A DNA stretch of 64,000 nucleotides from Mycobacterium sp. D16Q14 (GTDB lineage: Bacteria > Actinomycetota > Actinomycetes > Mycobacteriales > Mycobacteriaceae). The notes below the pieces were generated by a model. The model worked only from the letters and a program-made list of their open reading frames with translations. It made no database searches and was not told the origin of the DNA. Position numbers and translations under genes: made by a program. The DNA lies in the NCBI GenBank assembly GCA_002013415.1, contig MAEX01000023.1, positions 1-64,000 on the forward strand, in the 5' to 3' direction. Shown piece after piece: positions 1 through 8,460 of the stretch (positions are counted from its first letter, which is position 1; each line of letters starts with the position of its first letter).

Positions 1-2
1 TA

Positions 3-62
3 GTCCCTTCGGTGGCCACCTTGGACTCCCAGGTTGTCGCATTGAAAAGACAGTTCCGGTGA
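3..62 (+). CDS. Possible C-terminal tail of a gene cut by the window edge
   Basis: Frame 3 is open from the first base to a TGA at 60-62 and reads as 19 residues ending in LDSQVVALKRQFR, a plausible amphipathic helix. The rest of the gene lies outside the window, so no family can be assigned. It may equally be a chance open frame. Confidence 0.2.
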   Translation, partial: VPSVATLDSQVVALKRQFR

Positions 63-71
63 GGGTTCCCA

Positions 72-149
72 TTGGACCGGCCTGTCTGGGCGATACCGTT
101 AGTCGTCGCGGCGACTTTCATTGCCGTCCGTGGTGGCAAGCACATGTAA
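72..149 (+). CDS. Possible 25-residue membrane peptide
   Basis: A TTG-initiated frame of 25 codons ends in TAA at 147-149. It contains the hydrophobic run IPLVVAATFIAV flanked by arginine and RGGKHM, as expected of a one-helix membrane miniprotein. It starts ten bases after the preceding stop in the same frame. There is no clear ribosome binding site and no recognised family, so it may be chance or the tail of a gene interrupted by a stop. Confidence 0.2.
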   Translation: MDRPVWAIPLVVAATFIAVRGGKHM

Positions 150-171
150 CAGCACCGGTCGCTATGAAGTG

Positions 172-185
172 TCAAACCGGTTTGA
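172..185. promoter_or_regulatory. 14-bp perfect palindrome (TCAAACCGGTTTGA)
   Basis: A perfect palindrome lies in the gap downstream of the antiporter gene. It could be an operator for an unseen gene to the left or part of a transcription end. No T-run follows, so an operator is slightly favoured. Confidence 0.35.
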
Positions 186-230
186 TGACAAAACCCTTTG
201 ATGAAAACTGGCGCTAACATAGCGCTCCCG

Positions 231-1901
231 CTACGGGTGGGGTTGCTGTCGGTTGGGTTGATTCTGGTCGCCTTCTTGGAGGAACCTATGTAGGGATTGC
301 GATGTCTTTTGGGCCGCTGTTGAGAATGGTTCGAGCACAGTGTGGATGCCGGCCGCGCGCAGTTGTTGAGCATCGTGGCGGGTGTGTGCGGTGAGTGCGA
401 TCATGCCGTCGAACTGGCAGTCACGAAGAGCGTGCAGGAGAGCCAGGTTCGTGTGCAATGTGGGGACGGCGCTGATGACGTATCTGATCCGGTCCAGTGG
501 TAGCGCATCCAGGAGGTCGGTGTCCTCGGCGCTGCCGAATATTGCGGTGACACCGCTGCGGGTGTTGGTCTTCACTTCGTGGGGATCGAAATCAATGGCT
601 AGTACGCGGTGGCCGTCGCTGCCGAGTTGATCAGCCAGATGGCTTCCGAATCTGCCAAGACCGAACAGCACGACGTCGAAGTCGTTGTCGGAGGTGGGGG
701 TTTGTGGTCGGCTGTGTACGTTTCTGTCGACGACGGTCAGCGCTGGCCTGAGCCACCGGTAGATGTGCAGCGAATAGGTGGTCATATAGGTCGATGCCGC
801 GATGGTGATGAGCCCTACGACCGTGATCAGGCTGACGGTGGCGTTAGTGATATGGCCAAGGCCAACTCCGAGCGCGGCCAGGATCCACGAAAACTCCGAT
901 ATTTGCGCGGTTGGCAGCGCGGTCAGGACACTGACACGTGTCGGATAGCGCATGACCACCATGAACGCAGCGACGATAAGTGGCTTTCCGACAAGTACGA
1001 GTGCAACGAACACGGCAGCGGCGGTGATTTGACTTGTTAGATCGACGAATTCGATCCGCGCGCCCAGGTCCAGGAAGAAGAACAGCAGCAGGAAATCGCG
1101 CAGACTCGACAGCCGTGCTCCCAAGGCATCACGAAATCGCGTGCCGGCCAGGGAGACCCCCGCCAGAAATGCCCCCACCTCGGAGCTGAAACCCAGCCAT
1201 TGGCTCAGGGCTGCCACTGCCGCAGCATAGGAAACGCCGAAAAGGACCAGTAGTTCTTGTGATTGGGCGACATAGGGCAACAGCCACGGCAAGACGTAGC
1301 GCATCAGCAACCCCAGTGCCCCGAGCAGCCCGGCACCTTTCAACAACACGATCGCGACACTGACTCCGGCGCTGTGCCGTGTACCGCCTGGCCCGACGGC
1401 GGCCAGGACGATCATCACCAGGACTACGAGGATGTCCTGGACGATGAGGAAACCAACCGCGATCCGTCCGTGTAACTGATCGAGCTCTCGCCTGTCCGAC
1501 AGCAGTTTCACAATGATGATCGTCGACGAGAATGCAAGCGCTACAGCGATATAGATCGCGGTCACGGCGTCCATACCCAATGCCAGAGCCAGCCCGTACC
1601 CGAGACCGACAGTAACAACCACTTGGCCTAGCCCCGTGACCGCGGCGACGGGACCGGTGCTGCGAATCATGTGCAGATCAAGTCGCAGGCCGACGGCAAA
1701 CAGTAGGATCGCTATCCCGAGCCGGGCCAACAGTTCGACCGCGCTGTCGGCGCGCACCCAGCCAGTGCCGATCGGCCCTACCGCTATGCCCACTACGATG
1801 AACGCCATGATCAAGGGCTGACGTAGCCGCAAGGCCAGCAACCCGACAACGGTGGCCAGCGCCAAAACCGCCGCGATGGTGGGGAATGAATGCGCGCCCA
1901 T
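231..1901 (-). CDS. CPA2-family cation:proton antiporter with TrkA-N domain
   Basis: Probable Na+ or K+/H+ antiporter of the cytoplasmic membrane, of the KefB/KefC type. Residues 8 to about 380 form a polytopic membrane domain with the conserved QD pair at 155-156 and an FSSEVGAFLAGVSLAG stretch near 238-253, both typical of CPA2 exchangers. Residues about 407-535 form a cytosolic Rossmann TrkA-N/RCK domain with GLGRFG at 414-419, which in the family binds NAD(H) and gates transport. At 556 aa it is shorter than E. coli KefB/C because the RCK domain is not followed by a long tail. The ATG at 1901 gives a full transmembrane helix 1. The transported ion cannot be told from sequence. Confidence 0.85.
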   Translation of the reverse strand: MGAHSFPTIAAVLALATVVGLLALRLRQPLIMAFIVVGIAVGPIGTGWVRADSAVELLARLGIAILLFAVGLRLDLHMIRSTGPVAAVTGLGQVVVTVGLGYGLALALGMDAVTAIYIAVALAFSSTIIIVKLLSDRRELDQLHGRIAVGFLIVQDILVVLVMIVLAAVGPGGTRHSAGVSVAIVLLKGAGLLGALGLLMRYVLPWLLPYVAQSQELLVLFGVSYAAAVAALSQWLGFSSEVGAFLAGVSLAGTRFRDALGARLSSLRDFLLLFFFLDLGARIEFVDLTSQITAAAVFVALVLVGKPLIVAAFMVVMRYPTRVSVLTALPTAQISEFSWILAALGVGLGHITNATVSLITVVGLITIAASTYMTTYSLHIYRWLRPALTVVDRNVHSRPQTPTSDNDFDVVLFGLGRFGSHLADQLGSDGHRVLAIDFDPHEVKTNTRSGVTAIFGSAEDTDLLDALPLDRIRYVISAVPTLHTNLALLHALRDCQFDGMIALTAHTRHDAQQLRAAGIHTVLEPFSTAAQKTSQSLHRFLQEGDQNQPNRQQPHP

Positions 1902-2019
1902 GCTGAGGTATTCAACACCCGAATTGGCGTCTTGGCGGGGATCCGGCGGTCGGCATCACCGCGGAGTCGAAACAGTGTCCGAATCTGTCATGAATTATTT
2001 TGCGCTGAAAAATGTTTCG

Positions 2020-2487
2020 CTACGACGGTGGGCTCTGTTCGTGCCAGCGCTCAAGCAGGGCCGGGATTTCGTCCATGAGGAATGTATAGAAGGCGTGCAT
2101 TTGGGCCAGCCGGTGGTGCGCCAACTCGTCGGGCGACGTCGCGGCCATCCCTTCTCGTGCGGCAGTCAGTACGGCGTTGGTGACTTGGTTTTGGTTGGTG
2201 TACTGGTTCGCCCAGGCGTTCTCGCACAGCCGGAAGTGGTCGCGGCGTGACCCGGGGGACGGCACCCGTTCTGCCAGACCGGCCTCGGTGAGGATGCGCA
2301 GCGCGGTGGAGATAGCGCCGATGCTGGCATGCAGCTGCTCGGCTAGCTCTCCCATGGTGATGGTGGGCTGTTCGGTGAACAGCAGGGCTGCCAGCGTGCG
2401 GGCGGTCATGCGCTGCAGTCCATGGCTAGAGAGCACAAGCGCCATCGTTTCGGCGCCGGCGGGACCTCCCTTGCCGGGTTCCGGCAT
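2020..2487 (-). CDS. GbsR/MarR-type winged-helix repressor
   Basis: A 155-aa DNA-binding protein. The frame is open further upstream, but the ATG at 2487 is chosen because AGGGGG lies five bases before it and the upstream residues look non-coding. The central region (TMGELAEQLHASIGAISTAL) is the helix-turn-helix, followed by a wing ending in SRRDHF, as in GbsR/MarR regulators that sit next to ABC drug exporters. It is divergent from the exporter operon at 2627, and the palindrome at 2512-2527 lies between them. Inference: it represses the exporter and itself. The ligand is unknown. Confidence 0.8.
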   Translation of the reverse strand: MPEPGKGGPAGAETMALVLSSHGLQRMTARTLAALLFTEQPTITMGELAEQLHASIGAISTALRILTEAGLAERVPSPGSRRDHFRLCENAWANQYTNQNQVTNAVLTAAREGMAATSPDELAHHRLAQMHAFYTFLMDEIPALLERWHEQSPPS

Positions 2488-2511
2488 CACGCCCCCTAAG
2501 TCTTCTGTAAT

Positions 2512-2527
2512 TACTGAAAGTTCAGTA
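2512..2527. promoter_or_regulatory. Inverted-repeat operator between repressor and ABC exporter
   Basis: Perfect 7-bp arms TACTGAA/TTCAGTA are separated by AG. The site lies 25 bases upstream of the repressor start and about 100 bases upstream of the exporter start, so one bound dimer could control both divergent promoters. Confidence 0.6.
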
Positions 2528-2626
2528 TACTGCTCGGTGGTGTTCCGGGAAGCCTGGTCGGAGATGGAGTTGTCCGTTTCTGCAGTGCCCGGTGAACCTG
2601 GTGTGCTGCAGCTTTTTTGAAAGGCT

Positions 2627-3544
2627 ATGCACCGCCTCATGACTTCTGCTTTAGGCAATGATGCCGCGTATTCGGTGGGTACAGATGTGATCTGCGTGCG
2701 TGGGCTGACCTTCACTTATCCGAAGAGTCCAGAGCCCGCGATCCGGGGGATGGACTTTTCTGTGGGGCCCGGGGAGATATTCGGGTTCCTCGGGCCTAGC
2801 GGAGCCGGGAAATCCACGACGCAGAAACTGTTGATCGGGTTGCTGCGCGGTCACGGCGGCCGCGCAACGGTGTGGGGGAAGAGCCCGCAGCAATGGGGGC
2901 CGCAGTATTACCAGCGCATCGGTGTGTCCTTCGAGCTGCCTAATCACTATCACAAGCTCACCGGCGCTGAGAACCTGCAGTTTTTCGCCTCTTTGTATGC
3001 CGGCAAGACCCGCGCGCCGGCAGAGCTACTCGATGCGGTGGGGCTGTCCGATGCCGCCGACATCCGGGTGGGCAAATACTCCAAAGGAATGCAGATGCGG
3101 CTGACGTTCGCCCGGTCTCTCATCAACGACCCTGAACTACTGTTCCTGGACGAGCCGACCTCGGGTCTGGACCCGGTCAATGCACGCATCGTCAAAGACA
3201 TGATCTTGAGTTTAAAAGCACAGGGTCGCACCATATTCTTGACCACTCACGACATGAACACCGCAGACGAACTCTGCGACCGGGTGGCGTTCGTTGCCGA
3301 TGGTCGCATCGCAGCACTGGACACGCCGGCCGAGCTGAGAGTCGCACGAAGCCGTCGCATGGTGCGCATCACTTACCGCGGCGCCGGCGGGGCACTGCAG
3401 AGCGCCGAGTTCGGGATTGACGGACTGGCCGACGACCCGCAGTTCCACGAGCTCGCACGCAGCCGCCATATCGAGACCATCCACAGCACCGAGGCCAGCT
3501 TGGACGACGTCTTCGCCGAAGTCACCGGAAAGCAGCTCGCATGA
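2627..3544 (+). CDS. ABC exporter ATP-binding protein (fluoroquinolone-export type)
   Basis: ATPase subunit of a three-gene ABC-2 type exporter. Walker A GPSGAGKST is at residues 56-64, the signature YSKGM at 151-155 (a degenerate LSGGQ), and Walker B LLFLDE at 171-176 followed by PTSGLDP. At 305 aa with two permeases of 236 and 257 aa, the operon has the same layout and sizes as M. tuberculosis Rv2688c-Rv2687c-Rv2686c, which is implicated in fluoroquinolone efflux. Substrate by homology only. ATG 2627 follows GAAAGG closely; ATG 2639 is an alternative start. The stop overlaps the next start by ATGA. Confidence 0.85.
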   Translation: MHRLMTSALGNDAAYSVGTDVICVRGLTFTYPKSPEPAIRGMDFSVGPGEIFGFLGPSGAGKSTTQKLLIGLLRGHGGRATVWGKSPQQWGPQYYQRIGVSFELPNHYHKLTGAENLQFFASLYAGKTRAPAELLDAVGLSDAADIRVGKYSKGMQMRLTFARSLINDPELLFLDEPTSGLDPVNARIVKDMILSLKAQGRTIFLTTHDMNTADELCDRVAFVADGRIAALDTPAELRVARSRRMVRITYRGAGGALQSAEFGIDGLADDPQFHELARSRHIETIHSTEASLDDVFAEVTGKQLA

Positions 3545-4251
3545 GCCGGCTGGCCAGCGCATTGCGGCTAGAGCTCACCCTGCAGGTGCGCCAGAAATTT
3601 CTGCACGCCGGGATCTTCTCCGGTTTGATCTGGCTTGCGGTGCTACTTCCGATGCCCGCCTCACTGCGCCCCGTTGCTGAACCTTATGTCCTGATTGGGG
3701 ATATCGCGATTATCGGGTTCTTCTTCATCGGAGGCACCGTCTTTTTTGAGAAGCAAGAACGCACCCTGAGCGCCCTGGTCTGCACGCCCCTTCGCTTCAC
3801 CGAATACCTGGCGGCTAAACTCGTTGTACTGGTTTCGATTTCACTTACTGTGGCCATCGCGGTGACCACCCTCGTGCACGGCACGCACTATCGGCTCGCT
3901 CCAATGGGCGCCGGTGTGGTCTTGGGCACGCTGCTGATGCTGCTCACCGGGTTCATCACCTCACTGCCGTTCACGTCGGTGACCGACTGGTTCATGGCCA
4001 CCGTCATACCGCTGGCTTTCATGCTGATACCGCCAGTTGTGCACTACAGCGGCCTGTGGCCCAACCCGGTGCTCTACCTGATACCCACCCAGGGTCCGCT
4101 GATGTTGCTGGGGGCCGCCTTCTGTCAAATAGAAGTGACACCATGGCAATTGGTATACGCGCTGAGCTACCCATTTGTCTGCATCGCAGCCCTGTGGATA
4201 CTCGCCCGGCGCTCATTCATCCGCTACGTCATCGAACGGCCCGGTGAGTAA
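3541..4251 (+). CDS. ABC exporter permease 1 (fluoroquinolone-export type)
   Basis: A 236-aa integral membrane protein with about six hydrophobic helices and little soluble sequence, the usual shape of an ABC-2 type permease. The EKQERTLSALVCTPL segment after the second helix is the coupling region seen in this class. The start overlaps the ATPase stop by four bases (ATGA), so the two are translationally coupled. By operon position and size it corresponds to Rv2687c. It presumably heterodimerises with the next gene product to form the export channel. Confidence 0.8.
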   Translation: MSRLASALRLELTLQVRQKFLHAGIFSGLIWLAVLLPMPASLRPVAEPYVLIGDIAIIGFFFIGGTVFFEKQERTLSALVCTPLRFTEYLAAKLVVLVSISLTVAIAVTTLVHGTHYRLAPMGAGVVLGTLLMLLTGFITSLPFTSVTDWFMATVIPLAFMLIPPVVHYSGLWPNPVLYLIPTQGPLMLLGAAFCQIEVTPWQLVYALSYPFVCIAALWILARRSFIRYVIERPGE

Positions 4252-4256
4252 TTATC

Positions 4257-5030
4257 ATGAAAACCGCTTTGGCATCTGCATTTCCGCGAATCAACACAAA
4301 AGCGTTAGCCGCATTCGCTCGCAACGACCTGCGCGGCACCTACCGTGACCCGCTGCTGGTAATGCTGGTCATCGCTCCAGTCCTATGGACCAGCGGAGTG
4401 GCGCTGCTGACGCCGCTGTTCACCCGGATGCTCAACGACAAGTACGGCTTCGATCTGGTTCCCTACTACCCGCTGGTACTCACCGGGTTCTTACTACTGA
4501 CCAGCATCATCGTGCCCGGCGGGCTGGCAGCATTCTTAGTCCTGGACGAAGTCGACGCTGGAACCCTGACCGCGTTGCGGGTAACGCCGGTGCCGCTGGC
4601 GACATTCTTCGGGTACCGGGCCGCGACAGTTGCAGCAATCACCACCATCTACGTGGTTGCCACCATGTCCCTGAGCGGCGTACTGGCGCCGGGCCTGACG
4701 GTCTCACTCATACCCATCGGCATGCTTGCGGGCCTGTCAGCTGTCGTCACCTTGCTGCTCATTATCACTTTGGCCAACAACAAGATTCAGGGACTGGCCA
4801 TGCTGCGGGCCCTGGGCATGCTCATGGCCGGCTTACCGTGCCTGCCCTGGTTCATTAGCTCAGGCTGGAACCTTGCCTTCGGGATGTTGCCCCCGTACTG
4901 GGCGGCCAAGGCCTACTGGGTGGCCGGCGAGCACGGCACCTGGTGGCCCTACCTGCTGGCCGGTGCCCTCTACAACAGCGCCATCGTGTGGCTACTCCTG
5001 CGACGATTCCTAGCCAAACACAACCAGTAA
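4257..5030 (+). CDS. ABC exporter permease 2 (fluoroquinolone-export type)
   Basis: A 257-aa membrane protein starting five bases after permease 1. It has an N-terminal soluble stretch with RNDLRGTYRDP, then about six transmembrane helices and the family-typical DEVDAGTLTALRVTPV coupling loop. It is the last gene of the exporter operon and corresponds in size and place to Rv2686c. No substrate-specific residue can be read from the sequence. Confidence 0.8.
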   Translation: MKTALASAFPRINTKALAAFARNDLRGTYRDPLLVMLVIAPVLWTSGVALLTPLFTRMLNDKYGFDLVPYYPLVLTGFLLLTSIIVPGGLAAFLVLDEVDAGTLTALRVTPVPLATFFGYRAATVAAITTIYVVATMSLSGVLAPGLTVSLIPIGMLAGLSAVVTLLLIITLANNKIQGLAMLRALGMLMAGLPCLPWFISSGWNLAFGMLPPYWAAKAYWVAGEHGTWWPYLLAGALYNSAIVWLLLRRFLAKHNQ

Positions 5031-5380
5031 CCAATTGGCGTACCGACAAAGACTTTATGCACTCGGCGGATTGTCTCAGGTCAGCAGGGTTGGCGCACAA
5101 TGCTATTCACGTGAGACCGCACATCGAGCGGGGCGATGCCAAGCCAACCCGGAGGCAATCGGCCCCGGCCAAACTGGCCCTGCACGCCGATCTGCGTGAC
5201 CAGCGGGCCTATGGTCGACTAGGCGATTTTAACCCTACCCTTCCGTGAGGGTAGGGTTACGTTCCAGCTGCTGGCACCGATTCCTGGTCGCCAGTTTCCG
5301 ATGGCCGTGCAGCGCCGCACTTGCCGTACATCCCTGCTGTAGACGGGTGTTGTTGTGCTGCACTGTGAATGGAGCCGAGT
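5031..5380. other. Intergenic region with MerR-type promoter
   Basis: No credible gene. Its one clear feature is the long inverted repeat at 5231-5258; the rest, up to the SulP start, holds nothing I can name. Confidence 0.5.
5231..5258 (+). promoter_or_regulatory. MerR-family operator/promoter upstream of the SulP gene
   Basis: Perfect 11-bp arms AACCCTACCCT and AGGGTAGGGTT flank the 6-base spacer TCCGTG. TTAACC (5229-5234) and TAGGGT (5252-5257) can serve as -35 and -10 with a 17-base spacer, so the dyad sits between promoter elements as in MerR-controlled promoters. The MerR gene lies just downstream of the transporter. No T-run follows, which argues against a terminator. Confidence 0.6.
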
Positions 5381-6919
5381 ATGACTTCTGGCCAAATGCC
5401 TGCCGCGTCGGGGATTCGTGAGGCGGGCGACCCGAGTACGTCGGTGTGGGCGGCGCTGCGGTCCTGGTCGCGGATGCGCACCGAAGTGCTGGCCGGGCTG
5501 GTGGTGGCGTTGGCGCTCATTCCTGAAGCGATTTCATTCTCGGTGATTGCCGGGGTCGACCCACGGGTCGGTCTGTTCGCGTCGTTCACGATGGCCGTGA
5601 CCATTGCGATCACCGGTGGGCGCCCGGCGATGATCTCGGCAGCCACGGGCGCGGTGGCACTGGTGATCGCCCCTGTGGCCCGTCAACACGGCATGGATTA
5701 TCTGATCGCCACGGTCATCCTGGCAGGGATAATCCAGGTCACACTCAGTGTGCTGGGAGTCGCGCGGCTGATGCGGTTCATCCCGCGTAGCGTCATGGTC
5801 GGCTTCGTCAACGCACTGGCCATCCTGATCTTCACTGCCCAGCTGCCGCACCTGATCGGCGTACCCGCCTTGGTGTATCCGTTTGTCGGGGTGGGCCTGC
5901 TGATCATGGTGCTACTACCCAAACTGACCACCGTGATACCGGCACCGCTGGTGGCGATCGTGACCTTGACCGCTGCGGTGATCGTGTTCTCACTAGATCT
6001 GCCCAGTGTTAGCGACGAAGGCACCCTACCGTCGAGCCTTCCCACGCTACTGATCCCGCATGTGCCCGCGACTATGCACACCCTGGGAATCATCGCCCCC
6101 TATGCCCTTGCGATGGCGCTGGTGGGGCTTCTGGAATCGCTACTGACCGCCAAGCTGGTCGATGACATCACCGAGACCCACTCCAACAAAACTCGCGAGG
6201 GCTGGGGCCAGGGCGTGGCCAACATCGTCACTGGGTTTTTCGGCGGTATGGGCGGATGCGCCATGATCGGCCAAACCATGATCAACGTCAAAGTCTCCAG
6301 CGCCCGCACCCGCATCTCGACATTCCTGGCCGGGATGTTCCTTTTGGGATTGGTTGTCGGACTGGGCGATATCGTCGGCCGCATCCCCATGGCCGCCTTG
6401 GTGGCCGTGATGATCATGGTATCCGTGGGCACGATGGACTGGCACAGCATCAACCCGGTGACCCTGCGCCGCATGCCCCGCAGTGAAACCCTGGTTATGG
6501 TCGCCACCGTGATCGTCACCGTCATCAGCCACAACCTGGCTTACGGCGTCATCATCGGTGTGCTCACCGCCATGGTGCTGTTCGCCCGCCGCGTCGCCCA
6601 CATGGTCACCGTTCACAAAACCGAACAACCGCAACAAGACTCAGCCACCAGAGGCACCGTGGTGTATAGAGTCACCGGGGAGCTGTTCTTCGCCTCGAGT
6701 AACGATCTGGTTTACCAGTTCGACTACACGGGCGACCCCGATCACGTGGTCATCGACATGACCGATTCCCACATCTGGGATGCCTCCACCGTCGCATCGC
6801 TGGACGCGATCACCACCAAATACCGGACCAAAGGAAAGCGCGCGGAAATCGTTGGCCTCAACCAAGACTCAGCCCTACGCCACGGCCGCCTCACCGGGCA
6901 ACTTGGCGGCGCCCACTAA
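5381..6919 (+). CDS. SulP-family anion transporter with STAS domain
   Basis: Inner-membrane anion permease (sulfate, bicarbonate or other oxyanion). The N-terminal three quarters is the SulP transport core, with the family-typical LIPEAISFSVIAGVDPRVGLF near residue 45 and a GGMGGCAMIGQTMIN stretch near residue 290. The last 90 residues form a cytosolic STAS domain containing DSHIWDASTV. The ATG at 5381 is chosen over the in-frame ATG at 5369 because GGAG sits six bases before it. It is followed after 63 bases by a MerR regulator. The substrate is undetermined; SulP genes next to MerR regulators are often carbonic-anhydrase or stress-linked, which is only suggestive. Confidence 0.88.
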   Translation: MTSGQMPAASGIREAGDPSTSVWAALRSWSRMRTEVLAGLVVALALIPEAISFSVIAGVDPRVGLFASFTMAVTIAITGGRPAMISAATGAVALVIAPVARQHGMDYLIATVILAGIIQVTLSVLGVARLMRFIPRSVMVGFVNALAILIFTAQLPHLIGVPALVYPFVGVGLLIMVLLPKLTTVIPAPLVAIVTLTAAVIVFSLDLPSVSDEGTLPSSLPTLLIPHVPATMHTLGIIAPYALAMALVGLLESLLTAKLVDDITETHSNKTREGWGQGVANIVTGFFGGMGGCAMIGQTMINVKVSSARTRISTFLAGMFLLGLVVGLGDIVGRIPMAALVAVMIMVSVGTMDWHSINPVTLRRMPRSETLVMVATVIVTVISHNLAYGVIIGVLTAMVLFARRVAHMVTVHKTEQPQQDSATRGTVVYRVTGELFFASSNDLVYQFDYTGDPDHVVIDMTDSHIWDASTVASLDAITTKYRTKGKRAEIVGLNQDSALRHGRLTGQLGGAH

Positions 6920-6982
6920 TCTTGCACGACAGTTTCGAGGGCTGGCTACAGTTGAACAGCACAAGAAACAAGCAGGTACACA

Positions 6983-7417
6983 ATGTCGGAGGTGCGCCGC
7001 ACGGTGGCTGACGCAGGCAACGCGAACATGCAGATCGGGCAAGTCGCTGCCCGCACCGAACTATCGATCCGCACCATCCGCCACTACGACGAAGTCGGGC
7101 TGGTCACCCCCTCCGCACGCAGCAGCGGTGGCTTTCGGCTCTACACCGAGGCCGATGTCGAACGGCTCCTAGTCATCCGGCGCATGAAACCCCTCGACTT
7201 CACTCTCACCGAAATGAAGGACCTCCTCGAGGCCATCGACACCTTCAACACCCCAAACGCGACCGCAGCCCAACAATCTGCCGCAGCTGACTACCTGCAG
7301 CAATGTCGGGCTAAGACGCACGACAGCATCACCCGGCTACGCAGGCACCTGGCCTACGCCGAAGAACTCAACCACATCCTCACCACACGAGCCGGGGTTG
7401 GTCACAGCAGTCAGTAG
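6983..7417 (+). CDS. MerR-family transcriptional regulator
   Basis: A 144-aa regulator. IGQVAARTELSIRTIRHYDE near residues 18-37 is the MerR helix-turn-helix, and GGFRLYTEADVERLLVIRRMK the second wing. A helical C-terminal dimerisation region follows. No cysteine is present in the effector region, so a thiol metal sensor is unlikely. An alternative start is ATG 7028. It probably acts at the 11-bp-arm repeat (5231-5258) before the SulP gene, forming a self-contained transporter/regulator unit. Confidence 0.85.
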   Translation: MSEVRRTVADAGNANMQIGQVAARTELSIRTIRHYDEVGLVTPSARSSGGFRLYTEADVERLLVIRRMKPLDFTLTEMKDLLEAIDTFNTPNATAAQQSAAADYLQQCRAKTHDSITRLRRHLAYAEELNHILTTRAGVGHSSQ

Positions 7418-7599
7418 CGGTATTCCCGCGCGGGGGTCTGGTGACTGGACCGGCCAGACCGCCGTGTGCAGCTGGTGCCGCGGCGAACTATCAGCCGGAC
7501 GTGGCCTTTGGGGCCGCGCGTAACGGACGGGCAGTGTCCGGGCTCTGTTTCTCCTTTGTTTACCTATCCGTTATGTGAGCCTCTTAGACATTCCACCTG

Positions 7600-7614
7600 T
7601 ACCCCGAAGGGGTA
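7600..7614 (+). promoter_or_regulatory. CsoR-like palindrome upstream of porin gene
   Basis: TACCCCGAAGGGGTA is a TACCC-N5-GGGTA palindrome, the arrangement found in CsoR-type copper-sensor operators. It lies 82 bases before the first MspA-family porin start. Mycobacterial RicR sites (TACCC-N5-GGTA) are one base shorter, so RicR is a weaker match. No csoR or ricR gene is in the window. Confidence 0.4.
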
Positions 7615-7695
7615 GCGGGTAACCGCTGTCGAGTGCTACTGCGGGTTCCTGGGATAGGCCCCCCGAATAAGACAACTGAGAGGCAATGCCGACAC

Positions 7696-8397
7696 ATGCT
7701 GAAAAGCCTTGTCACCCTTACTGCTGCCTGTACGCTCGGCGCGACCGCACCGTTGGCCCTGGCCGATCCGCCAGGGGGCGAACCGCTGCCCGACAGTGTC
7801 CCGGCGGCGGCGGCGGCCGCCCCAGACCCTGTCGCGGCCCCTCCTGTCGATAACGGTGCTGTTGCGTCGGGTGAGCCGGGCGCACTGCGTACGCGGGACG
7901 GCTGGATACTGGCGGTTGCCGCCAAGGATGAAACCCAGCTGCCCGTCGCGCCGCTGACCACGGCCCTGTCCTCGCGTGAGTATCTGGTGGGTGGCACATT
8001 CATTGGAGCTATCAAGGGCTCGGGCACGACGAAACTGACGGACGGTATTCTGGAGGCCGGATACCAAATCGGTTGTGGCATAAGCGCCGACACCGTCGAC
8101 TTGCGATTTGGCGGTGGCATCACACCCCAGATCAGCCCTGCGGGCGCACCCAGCGTCGCCGGCAACGTTTTCGCCCAGATCCGACCCACCCTCAAGCCGG
8201 GCACGGCGACCATCATCCCGGTCACCAAGATGGCCTTCGAAGAGGAGACCACCGCCCGCGTCACGATCAACGCGTTCCGCATCAAGATCGACAGCTGCGT
8301 GGGCCAATCCTTCATCAGGTCCTACGCAATACTCACCAGCTCGACCGAGGACACACAGGACGTGGTCACCTACATGGGTGTCACCAAGGCTGTCTGA
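7696..8397 (+). CDS. MspA-family porin 1
   Basis: Exported protein of 233 aa, likely an outer-membrane (mycomembrane) channel subunit. A signal peptide of about 24 residues ends ALADPP. A Pro/Ala-rich spacer follows, then the MspA domain with EAGYQIGCGI (compare LELGYQIG in MspA) and the C-terminal CVGQSFIRSYAILTS. In MspA, octamers form the hydrophilic pore that admits small solutes. ATG 7696 is chosen because it starts the signal peptide and follows GAGAGG; upstream residues are not signal-like. The Pro-rich insert after the signal peptide is longer than in MspA. It is paired with a paralogue 63 bases downstream. Confidence 0.85.
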   Translation: MLKSLVTLTAACTLGATAPLALADPPGGEPLPDSVPAAAAAAPDPVAAPPVDNGAVASGEPGALRTRDGWILAVAAKDETQLPVAPLTTALSSREYLVGGTFIGAIKGSGTTKLTDGILEAGYQIGCGISADTVDLRFGGGITPQISPAGAPSVAGNVFAQIRPTLKPGTATIIPVTKMAFEEETTARVTINAFRIKIDSCVGQSFIRSYAILTSSTEDTQDVVTYMGVTKAV

Positions 8398-8460
8398 AAT
8401 CTTAAGCCCCCCAATCCTTCTCAACCTCCCCCTTGATAAGCCCGAGAGGCCAGGAACATC

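Noticed and set aside
5231..5258. Intrinsic terminator of the ABC exporter
   Set aside because: No T-run, 200 bases beyond the operon end, and promoter elements fit around the dyad; a MerR site is more likely.
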